Shown piece after piece: positions 1 to 15,520 of a stretch of DNA of 64,000 bases (position 1 is the first letter of the stretch; every line of letters starts with the position of its first letter). Both the position numbers and the translations under genes were made by a program. The DNA is from Antennarius striatus (lineage: Eukaryota; Chordata; Actinopteri; Lophiiformes; Antennariidae). The notes below the pieces were generated by a model. The model worked only from the letters and a program-made list of their open reading frames with translations. It made no database searches and was not told where the DNA came from. The stretch spans positions 16,463,501 to 16,527,500 of the forward strand of contig NC_090780.1 of assembly GCF_040054535.1 (NCBI RefSeq), read 5' to 3'.

Positions 1-3000
1 AGACAACAGATCTACCAGCTGTACCACCATACCTGCCGCCTTATTTTTATTGTCCAAAAAATTCTCTTGTGTTAACTTAATTTTGTAGCTTTGTTATGAA
101 TTGGTGATTGGATGAGTATAAAGTAATTACGACCAGTGAGAATGCTCATAGCATTTCACATCACAAATTTATGCCAGACACCCCAGAAGGAAGAGGAAGG
201 CGGTGTAGGTGGTGAAAAGGTCTCTGCTCCAGGGGGATGTAACTTCACGTAAATGTTTCAGCAATAATATTTCAGTTGAAAAAATATTTTCCTATTGCCA
301 TCTTTGACAGCAGTTTTGTCCGTTGATGGTATCATGTGGACGTGATATAAACCTGAGGTCAGCTTGATTGACATTCTACATTGAACCTGATATTCTGGCT
401 GTAGGTCTAGAGTTCCTGGACTAGACAATGAAGCCTTGGTTTCTCTATGTAAAGCTGAAGTTATTTGTTCTAAGCACATTTCAGCTTTCTTAATTATTGT
501 AAATCTCTTGCATTTGACCTTGAAAACGGCCCATTTCTTTTAAATGAGCTTCGCATCTTTTCCTTGCCTCTGTATTTCCATGTCGCAGCACTTTAAACCA
601 CCAAACCCCCACCAGGTTGTCACACGTGCATTCATTAGGTTTGTGGTTACCTTTGTAGTGCAGAGATAGTGGACCTGCCTGCCCACACAGTCAGATGCAA
701 AATTACGGCATCTTATGAGTAACTTCCTTGAGAAAAACAGTTCAATGTGAAATGCCAGAAAAGAATAGAATGAAATGCCAAGGAAAATGTAACAATTTTT
801 TTTTTACTATAAATTCATAAACTGTATACAACAGGCTCTAAAGCTAATGTCAGGACAGATTTTTAAACTTAGGTCTCTGTTGTGAATCCAGTTCTTGATT
901 ATTTTCAAGAGGAATATTCTGAAGTGCCCGTCCTACCTGTTCCAAACTGACTAGACATTTTCCTGGTCTGTTTCCAGACTGTTGGTAGAGTTCCAGTTGG
1001 CTCATGATTGACAGAAAAAAATTTTTTTTAAATAAAGGTTTTATTGATAAAACCTATGCTAATTGGCATATATGAGCTTTAATTTATTTTTGCCTGATTC
1101 AGAATTTATGTGTGTTTATACTGCAAATGAAAAGCTGACCATATGAGAACTTTTTTTGGCGGCTTAATACAAAATGCAGAATTAAATGTTCAGGATGTAA
1201 CACAGTAGTGCCTGCACTTGACAGCCGGGTATAACTTAGCATCTTGATTGTGTCATTTACTTCAATTGATGAGCTGGACAATGGTGAATTCAAATCTAAT
1301 TCTCCTAACTTGCATATCTACCATAACTCTGTTCTAATGACACTGAGGAGGAGGTTTAGAAGTTAACGTTTGAATTACAGTAATCTACAGACATCCAGAC
1401 CACAGATTTACCTGCTGTGTGTGATTGTTACATGATTTGTGGTTGAAATTGATCTTACATTGCACTGAGAATATAAAGCCAGACTACGAAACAATGTCAG
1501 ATTTATCAAAAGCTGTATTTACTGGTGTTGCCTTAACATGACACTTTTTTGCATGTTTTGCATTTTGATGAACTTTTATTTTTTTTCATCTTAGTCTTAA
1601 TGATTTGTAATTAGATGTAGACGTGATTCAGTAAAGGTCCCGGAGAGCTTGTCAGGAAAGGACTCCTATATTGTATTTATCAGATGATATGGACATCACA
1701 TACCTTTATAGCTCCAGCAGGGTTCCTAAGCAGTGTATTCGGCTGAGGTCAGCATGGTGTCAGTGGCTATAGATTTCAATTGTAGACCATGGGTTCATCC
1801 TAAATAATGTCTCGACCTTTTAAAGACTCACTGAACTTTCAGTTTGCTGTGTTTGCAGAATGTCCGACTTTGGTGAAATCGCCCACAAACCAGTCATTTT
1901 TGTGAATGTCATTATGCTATGTGTTACACACTCATTTCAGTGGAAAGATGACTCCTTCCTTATGTGCACATATTTGCCCAAATATACATTTAGAAGCTTT
2001 TTAAAAAAAGCTTGTTGTTCAACACATAGGTGATGTTTCTTCAGTCAATGTTGTCTGCATTAAATACACTATAGTAAAAATCTAGATTTATTTTTTTAGA
2101 TAAATACAAAAATATGGACTCATTAACCCCTTCACTCTTGCTTTTAACCAGTCACATCGATGTGTTTACGACAAAAAATAGCAATGCTTAAAATGTAATA
2201 ACGAAGAGAAAGATAAGAATTTAATTGTATCACATGTGTCAGCGGTGCTGGAACACGAACTCAAATACCGCCAACGTCAGGGTGAGTGCAGAAATGGTCA
2301 ATGTTTCATTTTCTTATCACAGCAAATCTTACTTTTAAGTTAAACAAAAAGTTTGTTAAACATCAAAGTCTTGCCAGTCTAATTAATTGAGCACTCCATT
2401 GTGTTTCGACCCATAAAGTTTTATTTCATGTTCTGCAACAAGCTTAGTTGTGGTATGTCTATTTTTCACTTCTTAATGATCTTATGTAAAATAAGAGATT
2501 CTATCAGTCAACGTTCTACTAGTATTCTCATCTACATTTGGCCTTTTCAAGCATTTTTTTTTAATCTTCACTGTACTCGGGCTGTGAAAGTCACCATACT
2601 TGCTTAAGTGTTAATGTTCCTGCTTTGATGGTGTCAGATGTGTGCTTTCATCCGTGCCGTTATATGTCGAGTATCTTTTCCGTCTAGAATTCACGCCTTA
2701 ACTCAAAACATTTTCAGAGAAACGGAGACAGAGAAGTTGATCTCACAATCACAAAAAAAAACCTGCCTGACCAGCAAGAAATGCATCAGCAGAACTGAGA
2801 TATTGCATCGCTGCTGGCAGTTTCTCACATATTAAGATCCAGTGGCTCAAGGCATGATCTCAATATGCTGAATGTGAGATGATAGATTTAGAGAAGTGTG
2901 ATGTACACTGTGGCTTAGCAAACCCTATCTCGAACTCAAACCATTCTATTCCACCATTCCTGCTGTCTTGTGTGTGTTATGTTGGTGTGTGATCCAACTC

Positions 3001-3381
3001 TTACACTGACACATGCTTTTAATTGAACTCGATGATTAAACCTGAAACTCACACTGCCATAATGAGAAAGCAAATAAATGAAACTTACAAAGTGCAGTAA
3101 GGATGAAATCACTCATATTCATTTGAATGAAGGATAATAACTTCTAGTTAAATTCGGTTTTCCCTTCATGGATTTAAACAGCCTCTAACTTGCTTGTCTG
3201 GTCAGTCATCTGGTTTCAAACACTGTCCATTTTAATTGGTCAAAGTATGCATTCTCTTATTGGGGATACAATTTTTTTATGTTATTTCATTCTTTCGCCA
3301 TTTTACATTTAATGGATCGTTTAATATAGACAGAAATGCTTTATTTTCCTGAACAGGGAAATTCAGACAACTGAAAACATG

Positions 3382-3412
<31 letters not shown>

Positions 3413-3462
3413 AATGCTGAAGTCAATTTGTCTTGACCTATATAAACATCTTGTTTTTGCAG
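1..3462. other. Noncoding sequence upstream of the first visible mapkapk2 exon
   Basis: I see no convincing exon here. The stretch is probably a long 5' intron of mapkapk2, because the first recognisable exon begins in the middle of the kinase domain and the exons for the N-lobe are missing from the window. It is AT-rich, with short poly-T and poly-A runs, and ends with a CA microsatellite at 3382-3409 about 50 bases before the exon. Open frames in it are short and resemble nothing I recognise. Confidence 0.6.
3382..3409. repeat. (AC)n microsatellite near a mapkapk2 exon
   Basis: 14 AC units ending about 53 bases before the acceptor of the first visible mapkapk2 exon. Confidence 0.95.
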
Positions 3463-7946
<4,484 letters not shown>

Positions 7947-9540
7947 AAGATGCATGTATGCATGCACATTCAAACACGTTGTAAAAAGGAAGCAATAATT
8001 TGTCGACATATGTGAGTCGCGTTGCATGGTTTTTCTCAGTGTTTTATTTTTCATGGCAAATTCTAATGTTTTGTAGGAGTGTATGTTTTTATTACTCTAC
8101 CACTTTAACAAACCCACCACTCTGCTCTGGCAGAAAGGGTCTTTAACTGTGTTTTTACACCAGTGAAGAGATTATGAATTCTAGAAAAAGAGAGGAGAGG
8201 GAACCAGTGAGATCTCCCTCCTCTCCTTTCCCAACTTATCAGGTTGTGTCCTCAGAGGGGCTTGAATGTTGGAATAGGATATGAAGCCTTAGCATTAGTT
8301 AGCAGTAATTCTTCTTCACCCCACAGCACTGTTTCACCTCCAGCCCCAAACCTGTGAATGTCAAATCAAATGGCTAAATCCCAAAAATGGTAAAACTAAG
8401 GAAAGTAAACAATTGTATTTTGAACTGACAAGTGGAATGTAAGGACTCTGTCCTGAACACTGTTGGACTGAGTTAGTTAGCCTCTCATTTCTTGAACTTG
8501 AACTGTGAGTTTCTGTCAGGTTGAGTTTGTCTTTGTGAATGTTGAACCAGAGGTCTATGCACTCACACGGGGGCCGTTGGCCATTCTGACAGAAAACCTC
8601 ACTCTTGGCTCCTCTCTCCTACCTTCATCTATGCTTGTTTTGTAGACATGTCATTTTAGGGAGAAGGCCACGTCAAAACTGGCTCGACTTTTCTCCTGCA
8701 TGTAGCTCCTAGGAGAGTTGGAGCCAAATGAGACTGTATTTTTTAATGGATTTTGAGAGAGTATTAGAATAGGCCTTACTGTGTGTTGCTAAAGCAGCAG
8801 GTGACTTTTAACATGTACCTCCCTTTTAATTCAGGCTTTTACCAACGTTATGCTTCAAAGTTTATAACATTACCAGATGATATTTCAGGCTAATGCTATG
8901 CACACGAGTTTGTCATTGTGAAATACTGCTAGGACCTTTCTGTTAGTGTTGATGTCTGTTTACAAATGTTTTTCAGAGGGACAACAGTAAGTAGCATTGG
9001 TGCGTGTTTTATGCAAGCAGTATCACCTTTTAGGGAATACACGGCTCAGACTGGTCAAACCCTCATTGATTAGGAGGCTCAGTGGGACTAACGTCTTGCC
9101 ATGCCAGTGTTCCAGAGGCTCACTAAGAAGTAGAAAGTATTGAAGAGCTGCTTCTCGTCCCAGAGCGAAATCTGACATACCACCAGCAAGCTGTCATCCT
9201 ATTTATACTGGTTATGATGGCTGGTTTCTCTACTGTGTTCAGCAGGACACTTTGCAGCTCTCTCGGGACTACGGGAAATGATTTTGTTAATTTTGTCAGT
9301 TTGGTTTCATTCCAATTTGTAAAATCACATTGTCACCTGACACCTTCGAATCTCTCACTGTAAGATGTTCATTGAATGTTTGTGACCATGTCCCCCTGTC
9401 TTTTCTCCCAACACTTTTCTCATAGTGGAAGCACAGATGTCTTTTTTTTTTTTTTTTTTGTCTCATTGAGTCTATTTGGCTTCACCTGCTGTACTTTTGT
9501 CTGCTTCAGTTTTGGATTAAAAAAAAACACGTTTAAAAAA
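7947..9540 (+). other. mapkapk2: Probable mapkapk2 3' untranslated region
   Basis: The sequence follows the TGA stop of mapkapk2 without any further recognisable exon. A candidate polyadenylation signal, ATTAAA, lies at 9516-9521 just before poly-A rich sequence. A long MK2 3' UTR would be normal for the family. The exact end is inferred, and an earlier cleavage site is possible. Confidence 0.4.
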
Positions 9541-11551
9541 AATGCTTTCATGTCTTCTCAAAATGAAATGAGTTTGAAAAGTGAAGATAGAATGGACTTC
9601 ACTTCTACATGCTCAGAGGTTTTGGATAACAGTAATGTGTTTTTCTGTAAAGTAATCTGAATGATATCAATACTTTAGATCTAAAACGGCTAAAACACTT
9701 AAGCATATAAAGTGATCCAGATACTTGTGACACTACATGTATTACATATTACACAAACCAGCAACCCACAAAAGAGTTGCTGGTTTGTTTACTCATTCCT
9801 GAAATTTCTTGATGCTCATAGACGCACCTAAAATTAAAATATATTTCTTTATATTTGAACTCTGCCTTTGCTTCTCAATCACATGTCTAGTGGTCTGCTT
9901 TGGATTTGGTTTTTTTTTTACCATGGGGCTGCACAGACACGACTCGTGATGCTCGTATTGGATATTATGAGTGAGTAGTGGAATATACACGTTTGCGTAG
10001 CAAAACGGTCTGGTGGCATTGAGTCAGCATAAGCATTTGCCAACACCGGGGTATTCAGAACAGTTTCCCGCTAATGCAGAAGGTCCAGATTTGAGTGTGG
10101 TGAAACCTATAGTCATCTCACATCTGCCAGGTAAATGAGAAAAGGGCTTGAAAGAGGCTCAAGAGTAGCACCACAATCTCTTTACCCCGCCCACAATGAA
10201 CCACGACCCTGAACCTTTTAGTCTTCAGGGAATCGGACCATGTGACACAAACCTCAGCTGCAGATTCAGATGTAATCAATTCAATCTGGGAACACTTGAG
10301 TGTAATCGAATTACCATCAAAGAAAGTGGGAAATTATTTGCTCCCCCCTATAAGGAAAAAAAGAAAAACAAGTAATGAATTGCCATGTTGATGTCGACAT
10401 GTCAAATCTTTTAAAGCCCTTTTGAAGCACCTCAGCTGAAGTGTTGTCACGGCTCGGTTGTTCTTTGAAGTGGCGTGCCATCGTGATTCTCACACCCAAA
10501 CACATCCTCCCAGACAAGACTGAGCTGGCTGTCTCGCTGTAGACGAGGCAAGCGACAGTGAGATGCCACGTTCCTTTGGTAAGAAACCACCAACTCATAG
10601 TGAACCGTCAAGGTCTTCAGGCCTGAAAAAATGGAAAACCATTTATTTGCAGGTGCATGTGGTGCACCATTATATGCCAGTTCTTGTGTTGGAAATTATA
10701 TTATTCCTACTTTCAGCGACAATTTTAAAAAGAGGTGGTTCCTGACTTTCCTTTTTTTTAAACAGAAATTAATAATTCATTGTTTCTAAGAAGCTGCATG
10801 AGGGCATTTACAGCAACTGTAGTTGGGTGATTTGTTATTCAAATACAGCATATAAATAGAGATGATACCCTCAACCACAGGATGTGTTAATAACAGAAGT
10901 ACTGAAAGCATTTCAAATTCTTGACTGTTGTGTTACACTTTAGCGAATATAGTTGTGCTCTTCAGTAGTTAACATGTTTCATCCTGAAGGAAAGCTGCTA
11001 AGATAGTTAAAATCATCCCCATCTGTCATAGAAATGTTCTTGCAAAAGATACATTTGTTGCTGGAATGACTGAACAGACAAAATGTCATCAAGAGTAGTA
11101 TCACTGTGCAGGACTGAGTCATGTCAGGCATCTGAAGTCACAAACCTTTCAGACTCCTGAGGAACTTGAAGTTAATGCACAGTTCAGCTAACCCTCAAGA
11201 AGCCCTGCTGCTTGTCCCTTTAAAGTAGTTTATATTGCCAAATGCTTTGTCACACATTTCTCTTTTATGTGTTACAAGTGTGTGTCTGCAGATGTGCTTG
11301 CATGCCTTAATGCTACTGCTTATGCAAGATGACTTATGTCTCGATGCAGTTACTGTAATCTCAGCTACAGCAGAACACTGCTGGTAAGAGGTGGAAATGG
11401 GTCACATCTGAGGTTAGTGCTGCCCTTTGACTTGCTTTACACTCTAGTGATTCCCCACATGAAGATGTGCAGAATGTGATCCAAAAGTAGTATAGCAGAT
11501 GTATCCATTTGTGAAATAATATTGAGACATTTTCAAAAATAAATGTTTTTT
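9541..11551. other. Intergenic region between convergent mapkapk2 and il10
   Basis: The two genes face each other tail to tail here. I recognise no exon. The only structure I note is a 12-base perfect inverted repeat at 9754-9787. The region is otherwise plain AT-rich sequence. Confidence 0.5.
9754..9787. repeat. Short perfect inverted repeat (hairpin)
   Basis: CAAACCAGCAAC at 9754-9765 is answered exactly by GTTGCTGGTTTG at 9776-9787, with a 10-base loop. The stem is 12 bp. It lies 0.25 kb beyond the likely mapkapk2 3' end. It is too short for a typical microRNA precursor. Confidence 0.6.
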
Positions 11552-11777
11552 TTTAATTTGTAACAGCTCCAGTTATTATAAATAGACAATTTTTACATGG
11601 AAAAAACAGTTTTTCAAATTTGAGTTGGAAGTTGATATGTGTAGGACACAATATGGTCTGGAGACTTGTCCTCGGGACAAAACAAACTGAAGTCTCATTA
11701 AAGAAAACATCTGGCTACACGCCAGAGAGAATAGCAAACTGTGCAACATGCAATGTATTGAAGAGGTCAGCAGGTGT
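11540..11777 (-). other. il10: Probable il10 3' UTR with AU-rich pentamers
   Basis: On the minus strand, ATTTA pentamers occur (plus-strand TAAAT at 11540-11544 and again near 11579). An ATTAAA polyadenylation signal lies at 11552-11557 (TTTAAT on the plus strand). AU-rich 3' UTRs are typical of IL-10 mRNAs and are the kind of element controlled through the MK2 pathway. The boundaries are inferred. Confidence 0.45.
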
Positions 11778-13183
11778 TCATAGGGTGACCATGTAGCTTC
11801 GGTGCCTTGTAGAAGTTAAATATCTCTCAATGTAGTTGAACAGCACATCCAGATCACTCATGGCTTCATATAGACCTCTACCTGCCAGCTGTGGACAAAC
11901 GCAGTGTTTATGTACAATAAATGGTCAGAACAAGGCAAATCATATATTTTACAAAAGGGAGATGATGTCTCGGCACTAACCTGAGTGTAAGTCGAGTTTA
12001 GTTTCTGTATGTTGAACTGTTTTTTGCAGGCGAAGTAATGTCTCTGTTTTTAAAGAAGACAAAGGATTTTACACAGAGGTATTGTCATGTCCTGAATTCA
12101 TCCCCCTCTACCCAGACACATTCTCTAGACCACTGAATGAAGTACAGTAGTTATCAAGTGGGCAAAAGGCCTCGGTTGGGAATGAGTCCTCTCATCAAAC
12201 ATATGAAGGATTGATGTAACAAATCAGAGTCGGGGCTGAGACTCCTCTGGACATCATTAAACTTATAATAAACTGCGCTTTAAAACTCAAATATGATATC
12301 AGCCTTGCATTTATCTGAACTGTTTGGCCTGATGAGCGACACTCAGATACATCTTCAACAAATGCTACAAGAGTGCAAGTGAAATAAAATAAAATAAAAA
12401 TTTTTTAAAAAAGGGCGTAATTTAAAGTTAATGAAGTAGCCCACGTAACCATTACGACGAGATCAGATTAATTTTCTGATCTCTCCAACATTTCTCTAAA
12501 CTACAAAAATCATCTCTCCAACCAAGCGCAACCGGTGTGCATCAGCATCACTCACACATCTGGTCACGTCCTTTCTGAGCTGATCGAATATATGCTGAAT
12601 GGACTCCATGTGCGGCTGTAAGTCCTTCGTGTGTTCCGTCACTCCGGCCACGGCTGTGGGTAGAACCGTGTCCAGATAGAACTCCAGTATGTTGTTCATG
12701 GCGTGGCAGGCAAACGGACTCTGGGTAGGGGAGCCGGTCACGTTACATCATGTAGGATTTGAACTGTGCGTTTATTCCAATAACTGTCGATGACGCTTTA
12801 TGAATTGAAGTGAAACTTACTTTGAAAGATTCCTCGACGGTCTGATCTAGTAGCGTTATGTCGAGGTCATCGTTTGCTTCCTGCAAAAGACAGAAAGCTC
12901 ATTAGAGCCGAAGGCAGTTTCACAAGATTCAGGCCGACGGAGCGGAGGTGAGAAAGTGCAGCATCACGGTGATGAGAAGTGATGGGAGTGACGCTGCAGC
13001 GTTAGTCAAGATACTCACGTAGAAACCTCGGATGTACTCGTAGTTTTCTCTGAGCTTCTTTAGCCTGGATGAGAAGCTCTGCACGAAGTGACAGCACTGG
13101 TTGTTGCATGTGGAACTACACAATACCGTGCAGAAGGAAGACAGCAGGAGGAGGACGGCGAAGAGGAGACACCGGTGACGCAT
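11778..13183 (-). CDS. il10: Interleukin-10
   Basis: Secreted anti-inflammatory class II cytokine that signals through IL10R1/IL10R2. Five coding exons on the minus strand, all GT-AG and all phase 0: 13019-13183, 12821-12880, 12556-12720, 11981-12043 and 11778-11888. They give 187 residues, the usual fish IL-10 length, and the same five-exon plan as mammals. Residues 1-22 form a signal peptide (MRHRCLLFAVLLLLSSF). Exon 2 reads EANDDLDITLLDQTVEESFK and exon 3 holds HAMNNILEFYLDTVLP. The family signature near the C terminus is GLYEAMSDLDVLFNYIERYL. The mature N terminus is cysteine-rich (CSSTCNNQCCHF), with more cysteines than mammalian IL-10; extra cysteines are known in fish IL-10. The start is the first ATG after a TATA box at a suitable distance. 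Position and convergent orientation next to mapkapk2 match mammals. Confidence 0.96.
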
Positions 13184-13324
13184 GTTGCTGCTGCGGACGG
13201 AGAAGAGGAGATGCTGCTGGATCTGAGGAAAAGGCGCGGACAGGTCGGACAGGTGCGCTCCTGCTGGCAGGACCTTTGTTTACTGGACCAGGAATGAAAG
13301 GCGCACATAATTTGATTCATATGT

Positions 13325-13332
13325 TATTTATA
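13325..13332 (-). promoter_or_regulatory. il10: Probable il10 TATA box
   Basis: On the minus strand the sequence reads TATAAATA, about 142-149 bases upstream of the il10 ATG. This would place transcription start near 13295-13300 and leave a 5' UTR of about 115 bases. IL-10 genes are typically TATA-containing. Start site placement is inference. Confidence 0.6.
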
Positions 13333-14338
13333 GCCAAAATTGGGAGGGATACCCGAGGGCGGAGACTTACAGTTAACATGTTTCATACATGAGGGGGATT
13401 TTATTTTTTTGTGTGTGAACACAATTATGCTTCATCTATAGGCAACTCCTCCCACGTGATGCTATTGATAAATTCCAACTTTCTTGGAGAAAAATGTGAT
13501 ACGAAATTTTGATATGACACAACTTTCTGTAAAATGTGTTTTTTTTTTCAGTTCAGAAAAAAAAAACGACACAACTTTAACTCTATAACTATATACAGTT
13601 ATATATAATTACACATAACTACGTATGTGTTTATGTATATGTGTATGTGTGTATATGTATATATATATATATATACACATATATAAATTGGTGTGGGATA
13701 TGCAAGAGAAACTCACACCCAACATTAATCAATAGCTCTTAGTCCTTTCATATTGGTCAATACTGGTATTTTGAAAAATTAATCCTAGTGATTATGTCTC
13801 CATAATTGGTAATGATTCAAGTTCCGGTTAAATTTCATTTAGCGGGTGGAGTTTGTTACACAATTGGGTTTTCACAAAATCCAAAAGAAAACCATTGGTT
13901 TTATTGATTTTTGTTAATACATCAAATATATTGATATGTAATTCTAAACTGTCCTTATTTTTAGAATTGGGTGTTTTCATTATACTGTGTATTTCTGTTT
14001 ATACTGTACGTACATTTATGAAGTTGAAATATTTTTTTTTTTTTTTTTTAAATTGATTGTCCAGTGTGGCAATTTTCTATGTCACACTGGGCATAGAAAT
14101 AAGTCATTAAAGAAATGGAGCAGCAGGTAGTAAATATATGTAGACTCATGTTTCACAGTCAGATGATTCAACAGTAACTAGTTTATGGGAAACCCCTTTG
14201 AGTAGCCCCCTGAGTGTGTGTGAACGTGCACACTTGCTTGCTGCATATCTTTGTGCTTTTTCTGAGGTTATAGTTGAATTTTAGATTCCTCTTCCCAGTT
14301 TGCTTTTGATTTAATTTGCCTCTTCACCAAAATGTGTG

Positions 14339-14390
<52 letters not shown>

Positions 14391-15520
14391 AAGTGTACAT
14401 GCATTTCTTTTTGTCTGTCATTTTTGTTCTAATGCTTTTCTGGTGTGACAAAATTAACTGTTGCTTCACTTATTTTACGTCACAATCCTGTGGCTTGGAA
14501 AATGTGTTGAAGGCCTTCTTCTCAGGACAGTAATGTTCACAGTGCTCTTAAATTACAGGTAAGAAGTCAGTGTTGTTTCTCTTTCTGCTTGTCGTGACCA
14601 AACTATTTCCTTCAGCCGACTGTACCACAAACCCACGGCCCTCCCCATGCCCTGTTCACACCACTTCACACACTCTTTAAAACAGGGCCAAAGCTGAAGT
14701 AGTCAGATTGCTTTGTAATCTGCAAATGTGGTCAGCATGCCTCTGGTTCTCTCTGGTGTTGCAACCTCATCTCCTAATCTCAGCACATGCTGCCTGTCAA
14801 CACTAAGCTGTGCTCAGAATCTGCTGTCAGCAGTACTGCAGCGCTTTAACTGAAAGCTGACTGTTGATATTCTGCCCTCCGTTTAAAACATGAATCAAAG
14901 TGGGGAAAAAGCTCAACTGTTGAAGCTTTGATGAAGCTGCTCAATGCTGTCAAATCACCTTTGGCTAAGAGTTTCTTTACTTTACACAGACCTCATTTCT
15001 TCCACTTTATGCTTTATGCTGTGTGCATGTCATGTCTGCTGCTGTTTCCTTTCGTAGAAATCTGTATGGCTTTTACACAAAGATTTCACTTTCACACAAG
15101 TTGCTTGTTTGGCTATATACAGTATGTTAATTTTAGTGTTGCACCTACAACCGACTTGTAAGTGCAACACTAAAGTCTGCACAACAAGTCCTTGCACCGA
15201 CTCGTTTCTGATGTTGTGAAGAATAATAGCTGTGTCTGTTTGCTAACATTTCACAGTAATAGTAACTCCATAAAATCACAAACTAAAAGAGGAAATGTCT
15301 TTGGATCATTACAACATGGTCACAAAGGAATAGGCGGATGTCCGTTATCGGGTCAGTACAGAGTGCAGTTTCGTCTGTGTTTCCTGTGAGTGACCTACAG
15401 AGACCTGTGGACTTGTGATGATGTCAGTGATGATGTCATTTAGACCTCCTGTCAGTCCATTCACCATAGCAAATGTGAGCTCTTCACTAGTTAGCTTATC
15501 AACTGGAAGGTAGTGTAGGT
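13333..15520. other. Upstream region of il10 with microsatellites
   Basis: I find no coding sequence. The stretch holds a TA-rich run at about 13590-13690, poly-T at 14032-14050 and a TG repeat at 14333-14389. The il10 promoter occupies the first few hundred bases. Confidence 0.5.
14333..14389. repeat. (TG)n microsatellite
   Basis: A near-perfect TG dinucleotide run with one C interruption near its start. It lies about 1.1 kb upstream of il10. Confidence 0.95.
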
